Notes under the pieces: model-generated | The model's input: the letters and a program-made list of their open reading frames with translations, nothing else | Told to the model about the DNA's origin: nothing | The model's database searches: none | In this document: in pieces, positions 44,396-53,809 of the stretch | Layout: each line of letters starts with the position of its first letter | Position numbering within the stretch: the first letter of the stretch is position 1 | Made by a program: the position numbers and the translations under genes | Assembly: GCF_015477605.1 (NCBI RefSeq) | Contig: NZ_JADLQX010000002.1 | Span: 310,001-374,000 of the forward strand | Length of the DNA: 64,000 bases | Reading direction: 5' to 3' | Source: Nocardia amamiensis | GTDB lineage: Bacteria; Actinomycetota; Actinomycetes; Mycobacteriales; Mycobacteriaceae

Positions 44396-45720
44396 CCACC
44401 GCCGAATCCCGTGCCCGTGCCCGCGCCGTGGCCGACGCGGTGCTCTACGAGGGATACCTGCTTTACCCGTATCGCGCCGACGCGCGTAAGAACCAGTCGC
44501 GGTGGCAGTTCGGCGTGCTCGGCCCGGAGGGAGCCGCCGCGGCCGGGCTCGGCGAGGAGTCGGCGCTGTCGGCGCAGTGCCTGATCGACGCGGGGGAGAA
44601 TCCCCAGCTCACCGTGGCGGTCCGTTTCCTTCAGCTCCAGCACAGGCAAGTGGTGGATGCCGACGGCACGCCCGTCACCGAGCTGACCGATGGCCGGCGG
44701 TCGTGGCTGTCCTGGGACGAGGCGGTCGAGCAGGAAGTCGTCATCGGCCCGGTCGCACCCGCGAATATCGCTCGGCCACTGCGTATCCCGGGTGGAACCG
44801 ATACCGAGCAGCTTCCCGGGCCATCCGGTGCGGCCGAAGGCGCGTTGGTGCGGACCCGGCTTCCGCTCGCGGGCGAACTCACCCTCGCGACCGATTGCGA
44901 CGACGGCTACCTGCGGCTGACCGTCGTGCTGCGCAACGAGGGGACGCCTGCGACCGACCAACGCGACGCCATCGCGCGCTCGCTGATCGGCGCCCACGTC
45001 ATCGCGGAGATCACCGGCGGCCAGTTCATCTCGCTGCTGGACCCGCCGCCCGCCGCCGCGGCCGCGGTCGGTCGTTGCGAGCGGCGCCGCTGCTTCCCCG
45101 TGCTCGCCGGACCACCCGGCGACTACAGCATGCTGCTCATCTCGCCGATCATCCTCTACGACCATCCGGAGATCGCCGAGCAGAGCGAGGGCGCGCTTTT
45201 CGACTCCACCGAGATCGACGAGATCCTCACCCTGCGCGTGCTGACGATGACCGACGCGGAGAAGGCCCGAGCGCGGGCCACCGATCCGCGCGCGGCGGAG
45301 ATCATCGACCGCTGCGAGGCAATGACACCGGAGGCGATGCGGCAGTTGCACGGCGTCCTGCGCGACCCGCATCCCGATCGTCCGCGGCTGATTCCGGAGA
45401 TCCCCGAGGGCCTCGATTGGTGGGATCCGCTGGCGGACGGCGCCGTTCGCCCCGAGTCCGACGCGGTGCCGGTCGGGGGCGTGCTGGTGCGCCAGGGCAG
45501 CCGAGTCAGGTTGCGTCCGTCCCGGCGGGCGGACGCGCAGGACCTGTTCTTCGCCGGCAAGTGCGCACGAGTCGTCTCGGTGCACGAGGACGTGGACGGT
45601 CACGTGCACGTGGGGGTGGTCCTGGACGACGATCCGGCCGCCGATCTGCACGAGTGGTACGGGCGCTACCTGTATTTCGCACCCGACGAACTGGAGCCGC
45701 TCGACGGCCCCGACAAATGA
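44392..45720 (+). CDS. unassigned hydrogenase-cluster protein, 442 residues
   Basis: GTG 44392, overlapping DUF6084. Strong N-terminal motif YEGYLLYPYRADARKNQSRWQFGVL. Middle is beta-rich; C-terminal part has RVRLRPSRRADAQDLFFAGKCARVVSVHEDVDG and DLHEWYGRYLYFAPDELEPL. No domain I recognise, no signal peptide, no membrane span. The fixed place between DUF6084 and the small membrane protein suggests a hydrogenase assembly or partner role, not catalysis. It is about as long as a substrate-binding or assembly factor; that does not identify it. Confidence 0.75.
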   Translation: MTTAESRARARAVADAVLYEGYLLYPYRADARKNQSRWQFGVLGPEGAAAAGLGEESALSAQCLIDAGENPQLTVAVRFLQLQHRQVVDADGTPVTELTDGRRSWLSWDEAVEQEVVIGPVAPANIARPLRIPGGTDTEQLPGPSGAAEGALVRTRLPLAGELTLATDCDDGYLRLTVVLRNEGTPATDQRDAIARSLIGAHVIAEITGGQFISLLDPPPAAAAAVGRCERRRCFPVLAGPPGDYSMLLISPIILYDHPEIAEQSEGALFDSTEIDEILTLRVLTMTDAEKARARATDPRAAEIIDRCEAMTPEAMRQLHGVLRDPHPDRPRLIPEIPEGLDWWDPLADGAVRPESDAVPVGGVLVRQGSRVRLRPSRRADAQDLFFAGKCARVVSVHEDVDGHVHVGVVLDDDPAADLHEWYGRYLYFAPDELEPLDGPDK

Positions 45721-45733
45721 AAGGAAGTCCGCG

Positions 45734-45853
45734 ATGGAAAGGGTGGGAGTGATCTCGACGAGCATCGTCGCCGTGCTGGCGGCGGTGGGGCTGTACCTGG
45801 GTGTGCGGGCGATACCGGACCTGCGGCGATACCTGAAGATCCGGCAGATGTAG
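45734..45853 (+). CDS. DUF6893-like single-span membrane microprotein
   Basis: 39 residues from ATG 45734 with AAGGAAG 7 bases upstream. Sequence begins MERVGVISTSIVAVLAAVGLY; one membrane span about 7-28 (VISTSIVAVLAAVGLYLGVRAI), then a basic tail RRYLKIRQM. Too short to be found by length-filtered gene finding. Small proteins of this type (I recall the family name DUF6893) accompany group 1h hydrogenase genes, and its membrane anchor could tether a soluble hydrogenase that lacks a Tat signal. The anchoring role is an inference. Confidence 0.8.
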   Translation: MERVGVISTSIVAVLAAVGLYLGVRAIPDLRRYLKIRQM

Positions 45854-45875
45854 AGGACGACCGGAAAGGAACATC

Positions 45876-46193
45876 ATGGGTGAGCAACGTGAAGAGCCAC
45901 AGTCGGCTCGCGGCGCGCCGGGTTCGCGTGACACCGGCGCCGACACCGTCGCCGGAGGACCGGCCGACCGGGAACCGGGCGACATCGGCCACGAGGAGAT
46001 CACCTCGGCCCACGGCACCGACACCGAAGGGGCGGCCGAGTTCACGACGGCGCCCCCCACCGGCGCCGAACCGGCGACCCCGCCCTTCGAAGGACGTAAG
46101 CAGACCGCCAATGCGCCCGACGAGACGGCAACGGGCAAGGTCGACGACGCGGAAGTCGGCGGCGCGACGGCGCCGACCGAAGGGGAGGAGTGA
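45876..46193 (+). CDS. low-complexity acidic hydrogenase-cluster protein
   Basis: 105 residues from ATG 45876, AAAGGA six bases upstream. Composition is almost wholly Glu, Gly, Ala, Thr, Pro and Asp, with no hydrophobic core, so it is probably disordered. No Cys or recognised motif. It lies between the membrane microprotein and the maturation protease and is likely in the same transcript. Whether the protein or only its coding spacer matters cannot be told from one genome. Confidence 0.65.
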   Translation: MGEQREEPQSARGAPGSRDTGADTVAGGPADREPGDIGHEEITSAHGTDTEGAAEFTTAPPTGAEPATPPFEGRKQTANAPDETATGKVDDAEVGGATAPTEGEE

Positions 46194-46206
46194 GCCGACG
46201 GCCACG

Positions 46207-46731
46207 GTGCTGATCGCCGGGATCGGCAACATCTTCCTGGGCGACGACGGATTCGGACCCGAGGTGGTGCGGCGCCTGCCGCACCACCCTGGCGTGCGCG
46301 CGGTGGACTACGGCATCCGCGGCATGCACCTCGCCTACGACCTGCTCGACCCCTGGGACGCGCTGGTGCTGGTCGACGCGGTGCCCGGCCGCGGAGCGCC
46401 CGGCCGCGTCGAGGTGTTCCGCGCCGCGCCGGAAGACGGCGACACCGCGCATCTCGACGCGCACGCGATGACTCCGGCCGCGGTCTTCGCCGGAGTGCGC
46501 GCGCTGGGCGGTGCGCTGCCGCCGACCGTCGTGGTCGGTTGCCAGGTCGCCTGCCTGGACGAGGGCATCGGCTTGTCCGCGCCGGTCGCCGCCGCGGTCG
46601 ATGAGGCCGTCGCCGCCATCGGCGATGTGCTCACCGGGTTGCTCGGTGCACCGGTCGCGAGTCCCGGTGAAGCGGGGCAGCCAGGGGGCGCCTCGCCGCT
46701 TCCCCCGACCACGGTGCGACAGGAGGACTGA
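46207..46731 (+). CDS. hydrogenase maturation endopeptidase (HyaD/HybD family)
   Basis: 174 residues from GTG 46207. Typical start VLIAGIGNIFLGDDGFGPEVV; acidic nickel ligands Asp in GDDGFG and Asp in LVDAVPG, and a His in HLDAHAM, fit the M52 peptidase metal-sensing triad. It cleaves the C-terminal peptide of HhyL after nickel insertion. The GGAGGAG at 46184-46190 is 16 bases away from the chosen start, which is long; no other in-frame start lies between. Three bases before hypC. Confidence 0.9.
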   Translation: MLIAGIGNIFLGDDGFGPEVVRRLPHHPGVRAVDYGIRGMHLAYDLLDPWDALVLVDAVPGRGAPGRVEVFRAAPEDGDTAHLDAHAMTPAAVFAGVRALGGALPPTVVVGCQVACLDEGIGLSAPVAAAVDEAVAAIGDVLTGLLGAPVASPGEAGQPGGASPLPPTTVRQED

Positions 46732-46734
46732 CCC

Positions 46735-46977
46735 ATGTGTCTGGGCATCCCGGGGCGGGTGGTGGAGATCCCCGAGGGCTACCACGACCAGATCGCGCTG
46801 GTGGACGTGTCCGGTGAGCAGCGGAAGGTCAATATCGGCCTGCTGGACGATGATCCGGCCCGACCGGGCGACTGGGTGATCATCCACATGGGCTTCGCCG
46901 TGGAGAAGACCGACGAGGCGGGCGCCGCGGCGGCGCTGGACGGGCTGCGCCTGCTGCAACGCGGAGACCTGCCATGA
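46735..46977 (+). CDS. hypC: hydrogenase assembly chaperone HypC (first copy)
   Basis: 80 residues from ATG 46735. MCLGIPGRVVEI is the invariant N-terminus; Cys2 carries the Fe(CN)2CO group after Met removal. HypC holds the iron and transfers it from HypD to the large subunit. The stop overlaps hypF (ATGA). Another HypC is encoded at 49378-49704. Confidence 0.94.
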   Translation: MCLGIPGRVVEIPEGYHDQIALVDVSGEQRKVNIGLLDDDPARPGDWVIIHMGFAVEKTDEAGAAAALDGLRLLQRGDLP

Positions 46978-49361
46978 CCGCCACGCGGCTGCGGCGGCGA
47001 CTACTCGTGCGCGGCGTGGTCCAAGGCGTCGGGTTCCGTCCGTTCGTCTACACCACCGCGGCCGAGCTGGCTCTGTCCGGCAGCGTGAGCAACGACAGCA
47101 GCGGGGTCGTCATCGAAATCGAGGGCGCGCAGGCGGATCTGGACGCGTTCACCGAGCGGTTGCGCCTGCGGCCGCCCCCGCTGGCCGTGATCGAATCGGT
47201 CGACCAAGCCGAGATCGCGGTGCGCGGCGGCACCGGCTTCCATATCGCCGGGACCACCAGCGACGGCAGCGGTCGCACGCTGGCCTCGCCCGATGTCGCG
47301 ATCTGCGCCGACTGCGAACGTGAGCTGCGCGATCCCCAGGACCGCCGCTATCGCCATCCGTTCATCAACTGCACCAACTGTGGTCCACGGTTCACCATCA
47401 TCGCGAGCCTGCCCTACGACCGAGAGCGGACGTCCATGGCGGACTTCGCCATGTGTGACCGCTGCGCACGGGAATACGCCGATCCCACCGACCGGCGCTT
47501 TCATGCCCAGCCGATCGCCTGCCCCGACTGCGGCCCGGCACTGGCCTACTCCGGCCCCGGTAGCGGTGCGCCGCCTGCGGCCGCGCGGGAACTGCTGCGC
47601 ACGGGCGGCATCCTGGCGGTCAAGGGCATCGGCGGGTACCACCTCGCCTGCGACGCCGCGAACGATGCGGCCGTCGCCGAGCTGCGCAGGCGTAAACGCC
47701 GCGGCGACAAGCCCTTCGCCGTGATGGTGCCCGACCTCGCCACCGCCCGCGCCATCGTCGAGGTCGACGACGCGGCCGCGGCGCTGCTGACCAGCCCGGC
47801 CCGGCCGATCGTCCTGCTCGCCCGCCGGTCCGCGCCCGTGCGATCGGCCGGCGCGCTTTCGGGAGCGGCGGCGTCCCCCGCTGCCGTCGGACCGTCGATG
47901 GCCGCAGGATCCGTTGCACCAGGCGACGCCGTTGCCGAAGCTCGGTGTCCGGTCCCGGCCGCCTCGGTCGCGCCCGGTAACCCGGACCTGGGCGTCATGC
48001 TGGCCTACACTCCGCTGCACTTGCTGCTGTTCGGCCTGCCCGGCGATCCGCCCGGCCCACAGGTGCTGGTGATGACCTCGGGCAACCTCGGTGGCGAACC
48101 GATCTGTTACGAGGACGACGACGCCCGCACCCGCTTGGCCGGACTGGCCGACGGGTGGCTGTCGCACAACCGGCGCATCCTGGTGCCCTGCGACGACTCG
48201 GTGGTGCGCGCGCTCGACGGCCGCGAGCTGCCGGTCCGGCGCTCCCGCGGCTACGCGCCGCTGCCGCTGATGCTGCCGGTGCCGCTGCCGCCGACGCTCG
48301 CGGTCGGCGCGGATCTGAAGAACACCTGCGCGGTGGCCGACGGACGCTATGCCTGGCTCAGTCAGCACATCGGCGACATGGATGATCTGGCGACTCTGCG
48401 GTCCTTCGACGCCGCGCAGCGGCACCTCGCGGAGCTCACCGGTGTCCGGCCCGCGCAACTGGTCGCCGACGCGCATCCCGGCTACCGCTCCACCGCCTGG
48501 GCGCGCAGGCACGCGGGCGAGCGATCTGTGTACACCGTGCAGCACCACCACGCGCACATCGCCGCCGTGATGGGCGAGCACGGCCTCGGCCCCACTGAGC
48601 GAGTGGTCGGGATGGCCTTCGACGGCACCGGATTCGGTCCGGATGGTGCGGTGTGGGGCGGCGAGGTCCTGCTCGCGGGCTACAAGGGTTACCGGCGCCT
48701 GGCCCACTTGAAGTATGTGCCGCTGGCGGGCGGCGATCTCGCGGTGCGCAGGCCCTACCGGATGGCACTGGCGCACCTGTGGGCGGCCGGGATCGACTGG
48801 ACGGAGGACATTCCCGCGGTCGCCGCGTGTCCGGTCGCCGAGCGATCGGTGCTGGCCCATCAGTTCCGGACCGGGCTGGGCTGCGCGCCGACCTCGAGCA
48901 TGGGCCGGTTGTTCGACGCGGTGTCCTCGCTGTGCGGCGTGCGGCACGCGGTCGACTACGAAGCCCAGGCGGCGATCGAGTTGGAGGGGCTGTCGCGCCG
49001 CGGCGGGGAAGGCGCCACCGAATACCGGTTCCACATCGAGGACGGCGATCCCGCCGCCATCGATCCCGCGCCGGTGCTCACGGCCGTGGTGGCCGACGTG
49101 CGCGCCGGTGAACCGGCCGAGGTGGTGGGCGCGCGGTTCCACGCGGCCCTGGCCCGGTTGGTGCTCGATCTCGCACTCCGCTACGCCGCCCCCGCGACGG
49201 TGGTCGCGCTGTCCGGCGGAGTCTTCCAGAACGCCCTGCTGCTCGCACGCTCGTGTGCGCTGCTGCGGGACAACGGTTTCACCGTGATCACCCACCGCCG
49301 ACTGCCGCCCAACGACGGCGGCCTCGCGTTCGGGCAACTCCTCGCCTGCAGCGAGGGATGA
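46974..49361 (+). CDS. hypF: carbamoyltransferase HypF
   Basis: 795 residues from ATG 46974. Domains in order: acylphosphatase-like (residues about 8-95, RGVVQGVGFRPFVY), two zinc fingers of CxxC type (CADCERELRD...CTNCGPRF, CDRCAREYADP...CPDCGP), YrdC-like (about 190-420) and the carbamoyltransferase/peptidase-like C-terminal domain with QHHHAHIAAVMGEHGL. HypF makes carbamoyl-adenylate from carbamoyl phosphate and loads HypE for cyanide synthesis. An Ala/Pro/Ser/Val-rich insert of about 50 residues lies inside the YrdC domain before NPDLGVMLAYTPLH; it does not interrupt the conserved motifs. Confidence 0.96.
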   Translation: MTATRLRRRLLVRGVVQGVGFRPFVYTTAAELALSGSVSNDSSGVVIEIEGAQADLDAFTERLRLRPPPLAVIESVDQAEIAVRGGTGFHIAGTTSDGSGRTLASPDVAICADCERELRDPQDRRYRHPFINCTNCGPRFTIIASLPYDRERTSMADFAMCDRCAREYADPTDRRFHAQPIACPDCGPALAYSGPGSGAPPAAARELLRTGGILAVKGIGGYHLACDAANDAAVAELRRRKRRGDKPFAVMVPDLATARAIVEVDDAAAALLTSPARPIVLLARRSAPVRSAGALSGAAASPAAVGPSMAAGSVAPGDAVAEARCPVPAASVAPGNPDLGVMLAYTPLHLLLFGLPGDPPGPQVLVMTSGNLGGEPICYEDDDARTRLAGLADGWLSHNRRILVPCDDSVVRALDGRELPVRRSRGYAPLPLMLPVPLPPTLAVGADLKNTCAVADGRYAWLSQHIGDMDDLATLRSFDAAQRHLAELTGVRPAQLVADAHPGYRSTAWARRHAGERSVYTVQHHHAHIAAVMGEHGLGPTERVVGMAFDGTGFGPDGAVWGGEVLLAGYKGYRRLAHLKYVPLAGGDLAVRRPYRMALAHLWAAGIDWTEDIPAVAACPVAERSVLAHQFRTGLGCAPTSSMGRLFDAVSSLCGVRHAVDYEAQAAIELEGLSRRGGEGATEYRFHIEDGDPAAIDPAPVLTAVVADVRAGEPAEVVGARFHAALARLVLDLALRYAAPATVVALSGGVFQNALLLARSCALLRDNGFTVITHRRLPPNDGGLAFGQLLACSEG

Positions 49362-49377
49362 GCGAAGGAGAACAACG

Positions 49378-49704
49378 ATGTGTCTTGCGGTACCAGGCAA
49401 AGTGCTCAGCCTGCACGAGCGGGACGGCACGTTGATGTCGGTCGTCGATTTCGGCGGTGTGCACAAGGACGTGTGCCTGCAATACATCCCGGACGCGGCG
49501 GTCGGCGACTACGTCGTGGTCCATGTCGGCTTCGCGATCCAGCGGCTGGACGAGGAGTCCGCGCTGCGGACCCTGGCCGAGTTCGAGCACTTGGGCGTAC
49601 TGAACGAGGAATTCGGCGACGGCTTCGAGATCGCCGCGAAGCAGGCGGGTGTGCAGAACCCCGCCGCCGAGCCACCACGCGAGGAACCGGAGGCGACGTC
49701 ATGA
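49378..49704 (+). CDS. hypC: HypC second copy, with extended tail
   Basis: 108 residues from ATG 49378, AAGGAG upstream. [12 protein letters not shown] with Cys2, then [12 protein letters not shown] and [13 protein letters not shown]. The tail of about 25 residues is acidic and not in HypC1. HypC1 has no second Cys near residue 38, while this one does (VCLQYIP). Two HypC chaperones could serve different steps or clients; only one hydrogenase is present here, so the reason is unclear. The stop overlaps hypD (ATGA). Confidence 0.93.
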   Translation: MCLAVPGKVLSLHERDGTLMSVVDFGGVHKDVCLQYIPDAAVGDYVVVHVGFAIQRLDEESALRTLAEFEHLGVLNEEFGDGFEIAAKQAGVQNPAAEPPREEPEATS

Positions 49705-50813
49705 AGTACCTGGACGAATTCAGCAACCCCGAGCTGGCCGGACGCCTGCTCGAGCGGATCCGCGCCGCGACCACCCGCCGCTGGGCGATCATGGAAGTCT
49801 GCGGCGGACAGACCCATTCGATCATCCGCCACGGCATCGACCAGCTGCTGCCCGACCAGATCGAGATGATCCACGGCCCCGGCTGTCCGGTCTGCGTCAC
49901 CCCGCTCGAGGTGATCGACAAAGCGCTGGAGATCGCCGCGCAACCGGGCGTGATCTTCTGTTCCTTCGGTGACATGCTGCGTGTGCCCGGCAGTTCGAAG
50001 GACCTGTTCCGGGTCAAGAGCGAGGGCGGCGACGTCCGGGTGGTCTACTCCCCGCTGGACGCGCTCAATCTGGCGAAGGAGAATCCCGACCGCGAGGTCG
50101 TGTTCTTCGGCATCGGTTTCGAGACCACCGCCCCGGCCAACGCCATGACGGTGTACCAGGCGAAACGGCTCGGTATCCGGAATTTCTCGCTGCTGGTGTC
50201 GCACGTGCTCGTCCCGCCGGCCATTGGCGCGATCATGGAGTCACCCACCTGCCGGGTGCAGGGTTTCCTCGCCGCCGGGCATGTCTGCACCGTGATGGGC
50301 ACCGACGAATATCCGCCGCTGGCCGAGAAGTATCGGGTGCCGATGGTGGTCACCGGCTTCGAGCCGCTGGACATCCTGGAGGGCATCCGGCGCACCGTGC
50401 TGCAACTCGAGTCGGGCAGGCACGAACTGGAGAACGCCTATCCGCGGGCGGTGTCCGCGGCGGGCAACCCCGCGGCGAAGACCATGCTGCAGGACGTCTT
50501 CGAGGTCACCGACCGGGCCTGGCGCGGCATCGGGATGATCCCGGGCAGCGGCTGGCGGCTGTCGGAGCGCTATCGCGAATTCGACGCCGAACAGCGGTTC
50601 GCCGTGGGTGACATGCATACCGCCGAGTCGACGATCTGCCGCTCCGGTGAAGTGCTGCAGGGGTTGATCAAACCGAACGAATGCGCGGCGTTCGGCAAGC
50701 AGTGCACGCCGCGAAACCCGTTGGGCGCCACCATGGTGTCCTCCGAAGGCGCGTGCGCCGCCTACTACCTCTACCGGCGGTTGGATCTGCCCGCGGAGGT
50801 GGCCCATGCGTGA
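49701..50813 (+). CDS. hypD: hydrogenase formation protein HypD
   Basis: 370 residues from ATG 49701. Conserved motifs: [32 protein letters not shown], and the cluster-binding cysteines near the C-terminus ([42 protein letters not shown]). HypD carries the [4Fe-4S] cluster and the iron with its CN and CO ligands, working with HypC. Eight bases of its end overlap hypE. Confidence 0.96.
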   Translation: MKYLDEFSNPELAGRLLERIRAATTRRWAIMEVCGGQTHSIIRHGIDQLLPDQIEMIHGPGCPVCVTPLEVIDKALEIAAQPGVIFCSFGDMLRVPGSSKDLFRVKSEGGDVRVVYSPLDALNLAKENPDREVVFFGIGFETTAPANAMTVYQAKRLGIRNFSLLVSHVLVPPAIGAIMESPTCRVQGFLAAGHVCTVMGTDEYPPLAEKYRVPMVVTGFEPLDILEGIRRTVLQLESGRHELENAYPRAVSAAGNPAAKTMLQDVFEVTDRAWRGIGMIPGSGWRLSERYREFDAEQRFAVGDMHTAESTICRSGEVLQGLIKPNECAAFGKQCTPRNPLGATMVSSEGACAAYYLYRRLDLPAEVAHA

Positions 50814-51882
50814 GGAAGCCACCGCCCCCGCCACGATCGACATGGAGGGCTGGGTCTGCCCGATGCCGCTGCGGGACTCGCCGAACATCGTGATGGGGCA
50901 CGGCGGCGGCGGCGCCATGTCCGGCGAACTGATCGAGCATCTGTTCCTGCCCGCGTTCGGCGCGGCGGCGCACGCGGATATGGGCGACTCCGCCGTGGTC
51001 ACGCTCGGTGGTGCACGGCTGGCGTTCTCCACCGACTCGTTCGTGGTCAAGCCGATGGTGTTCCCCGGCGGCACGATCGGCGAGCTCGCGGTCAACGGCA
51101 CGGTGAACGATCTGGCCATGGCCGGTGCGCGCCCGATGGTGCTGTCGACGGCGTTCATACTGGAGGAGGGCACCGCGCTCGCCGACATCGCCCGCATCGC
51201 ACAGGACGTCGGCACCGCGGCCTTGGCGGCGGAAGTGCGGCTGGTCACCGGCGACACCAAGGTGGTCGACGCCGGGCATGGCGATGGTATCTACCTCAAC
51301 ACCACCGGAATCGGTCTGGTGGACCCCGGCGTGGACATCCGGCCGCAGCGCGCGACCGCAGGGGACGTCGTGCTGGTCAGCGGCGACATCGGCGTGCACG
51401 GCGTGGCGGTGCTCAGCTGCCGCGAGGGACTGGAGTTCGGCACCACCGTGCTCAGCGACACTGCGCCGCTGCACGGCTTGGTCGCCGCGATGCTGGCCAC
51501 CGGAGCCGACGTGCACGTGCTGCGCGATCCCACGCGCGGTGGCGTCGCGGCGTCGCTGAACGAGATCGCGCGAGCGGCGAATGTCGGTGTGGCGCTCGAT
51601 GAACGGCATCTTCCGGTGCCCTACGCGGTGCGCGACGCCTGCGGGCTGCTCGGACTTGACCCGATGTACGTGGCCAACGAGGGCAAGCTCTTGGCGTTCG
51701 TCGCTCCCGAGGACGCCGACCGGGTGCTCGCGGCTATGCGGGAACATCCGCTGGGCGCGCAGGCCGCGGTCATCGGCCGGTGTGTCTCCGAGCATCCCGG
51801 GATGGTGGTTGCCCGCACGGCGCTCGGCGGCACTCGCGTGGTGGATCTGCCTGCAGGCGAACAGCTTCCGCGAATCTGCTGA
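50806..51882 (+). CDS. hypE: hydrogenase formation protein HypE
   Basis: 358 residues from ATG 50806. PurM/SelD-like fold: [36 protein letters not shown]-binding GDTKVV and [17 protein letters not shown]. The chain ends in PRIC, and the C-terminal Cys is the site carbamoylated and dehydrated to thiocyanate, giving the cyanide ligand. Works with HypF. It is the last gene of the tight hyp set. Confidence 0.96.
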   Translation: MREEATAPATIDMEGWVCPMPLRDSPNIVMGHGGGGAMSGELIEHLFLPAFGAAAHADMGDSAVVTLGGARLAFSTDSFVVKPMVFPGGTIGELAVNGTVNDLAMAGARPMVLSTAFILEEGTALADIARIAQDVGTAALAAEVRLVTGDTKVVDAGHGDGIYLNTTGIGLVDPGVDIRPQRATAGDVVLVSGDIGVHGVAVLSCREGLEFGTTVLSDTAPLHGLVAAMLATGADVHVLRDPTRGGVAASLNEIARAANVGVALDERHLPVPYAVRDACGLLGLDPMYVANEGKLLAFVAPEDADRVLAAMREHPLGAQAAVIGRCVSEHPGMVVARTALGGTRVVDLPAGEQLPRIC

Positions 51883-52003
51883 CCCCGGCGGGTTCGGCGG
51901 AGCCCGGAGCGAGAAGGCGAGGTGCGTCATCGTTCGGATCGCAGACACGCGCGCGGCGTCGCGGGGCCCGTCGGCCCGGCGGCAGCCGCGCGGCGTCGCC
52001 GGG

Positions 52004-53038
52004 ATGGCGTCGGTCGTCGTCACGTTGCACGTCGTCGGGTGGGTGGCGCTGCTGCTCCTCGTCGTTCCCGGCGGATACGTCGTGGACGGTGCGGTGTTCG
52101 GCGTCGGTCTCGGCGTCGCCGCCTACACGCTCGGCATGCGCCACGCCTTCGACGCCGATCACGTCGCCGCGATCGACAACGTCACCCGCAAGCTGAGGGC
52201 GGAGGGCCGGCAGCCGCTTTCGGTCGGGTTCTGGTTCGCCCTGGGCCATTCCACCATCGTTTTCCTCCTCGTCGCGCTACTGGCGTTCGGCGTCAAGTCG
52301 CTGGCAGGCGATCTGCGCGACGAGGATTCCGGACTGCACCGATGCACCGGGGTGTTCGGTGCCGGCGTGTCGGGAACCTTCCTCCTCGCTATCGGTCTGC
52401 TGAATCTCATCTCGCTGATCGGTATCTGGCGGGTGTTCCGCGGCATGCGTCGAGGCAGCATCGATGAGGCGGCGCTGCGGCGACATCTGGACGACCGCGG
52501 CGCACTGCACCGGGTGCTCGGACCGATGACCCGCGCGGTGCGCGCACCATGGCAGATGTACCCGGTCGGGTTGCTGTTCGGCCTGGGCTTCGACACCGTC
52601 ACCGAGGTGAGCCTTCTGGTGATCGCGGGCGGCGCGGCGGCGACCGACCTGCCGTGGTACGCGATTCTGGTTCTGCCCGTGCTCTTCTCGGCGGGTATGA
52701 CGCTGTTCGACGCGTTGGATGGTGCGTTCATGAACTACGCGTACGGGTGGGCGTTCGCCGGACCGCTACGCACGATCTACTACAACATCGTGGTGACCGG
52801 GCTGTCGGTCGCGGTCGCCCTGCTGATCGGCCTGCAGGAGTTGATCTCGCTGCTGGCCGAGGAACTCGGCATCGCCGACGGTCCGCTGGCCTGGGTCGGT
52901 GGTCTGGATCTCGGCGCCATGGGTTTCCTCGTCGTCGGCCTGTTCGTATTCACCTGGGCGGTCGCCGTCGCGGTGTGGCGATTCGGCCGGCTCGACCAGC
53001 GGTGGGCCCCCGACCGCCGCGGTGAAAGGGTCTGCTGA
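52004..53038 (+). CDS. NiCoT family nickel permease (HoxN/NicT-like)
   Basis: 344 residues from ATG 52004, the first usable start after hypE in this frame (121 bases after its stop). It has the nickel-transport signature RHAFDADH (Hx4DH) in the second membrane span, followed by FDTVTEVSLL and about eight hydrophobic segments. It brings nickel into the cell, supplying the hydrogenase. The stop overlaps the DUF6390 ATG. Cobalt specificity cannot be excluded. No riboswitch or NikR-like site was visible in the 121-base gap. Confidence 0.92.
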   Translation: MASVVVTLHVVGWVALLLLVVPGGYVVDGAVFGVGLGVAAYTLGMRHAFDADHVAAIDNVTRKLRAEGRQPLSVGFWFALGHSTIVFLLVALLAFGVKSLAGDLRDEDSGLHRCTGVFGAGVSGTFLLAIGLLNLISLIGIWRVFRGMRRGSIDEAALRRHLDDRGALHRVLGPMTRAVRAPWQMYPVGLLFGLGFDTVTEVSLLVIAGGAAATDLPWYAILVLPVLFSAGMTLFDALDGAFMNYAYGWAFAGPLRTIYYNIVVTGLSVAVALLIGLQELISLLAEELGIADGPLAWVGGLDLGAMGFLVVGLFVFTWAVAVAVWRFGRLDQRWAPDRRGERVC

Positions 53039-53787
53039 TGTCCAGTGGCGGAGCGGAGATGTTCGCCCGGTACGCCTACGAGCCCAATCGGCTCGGCTAC
53101 TGCGGGCCACCGGGCGCGGCCGCCTTGCGAGACGGGTCGGATGAGCAAGTGCGTGCGGTGGCGCGCCGGTTCAGTGGCGCGTGGCCCTATCTCCAGGTGA
53201 TGGCGACGATGACCGGTATCGCCGATCCGCTGGATCGCCGTCTGGTCGAGTCCTATTGGCTGGGCGGCGGGGTAGGCGCGGCGCTGGACCCCGCCGAGTT
53301 CACCGCCGAGCTGCTGGCACTCCTCGGCCCGGTCGCGGGCGGGTACTGGACGCATCTCACCCCGCAGTTGGCCGAGGAAGCGGGGGCCAACCACTGCTTC
53401 CACGTCTTCGGCGTGTACCCATGGTCCCGGCTGCTCGGCCATGGCCATGAGTATCCGCTGCATGTGCTCGACAGTTGCCGGATCACTTGGGGGACGGTGC
53501 TCGACCGCACCGGCAACGAGATCGGGCTGCGTTGTCGCAGGCTCGGCTGGGACGGACAGCGCCTGGCGTTGTCACCGGAATCGGTGCAGCCCGTGCCGAT
53601 TCGGGTGGACGGATATGCCGCGGTGCCGGATGTGTCAGTGGGGGAGCGGGTCGCGGTGCACTGGGGGCGACTGTGCGGACGTCTCGACGCTGTACAGGTT
53701 CGCGGCTTGGAGGCGATGACAACGCGTCAGCTGGAAGTGACCAACCGCCGGCTCGCCCGCTCGACGGCGCGGCCGGTCACTCGGTGA
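53038..53787 (+). CDS. DUF6390 family hydrogenase-associated protein
   Basis: 249 residues from ATG 53038, overlapping the permease stop. Conserved strings: YAYEPNRLGYCGPPG, WPYLQVMATMTGIADPLDRRLVESYWLGG, HCFHVFGVYPWSRLL and DSCRITWGTV. No signal, no membrane span. Repeated His and Cys (NHCFH, YCGP) may bind metal. The family is found with group 1h hydrogenases and its function is unknown. It is the last gene of the block; a strong terminator follows. Confidence 0.82.
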   Translation: MSSGGAEMFARYAYEPNRLGYCGPPGAAALRDGSDEQVRAVARRFSGAWPYLQVMATMTGIADPLDRRLVESYWLGGGVGAALDPAEFTAELLALLGPVAGGYWTHLTPQLAEEAGANHCFHVFGVYPWSRLLGHGHEYPLHVLDSCRITWGTVLDRTGNEIGLRCRRLGWDGQRLALSPESVQPVPIRVDGYAAVPDVSVGERVAVHWGRLCGRLDAVQVRGLEAMTTRQLEVTNRRLARSTARPVTR

Positions 53788-53809
53788 TGTGATCGGCCGC
53801 CGGGACGTC

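Noticed and set aside
47001..49487. 828-residue minus-strand frame opposite hypF
   Set aside because: Antisense shadow of HypF; composition driven by the codon bias of hypF.
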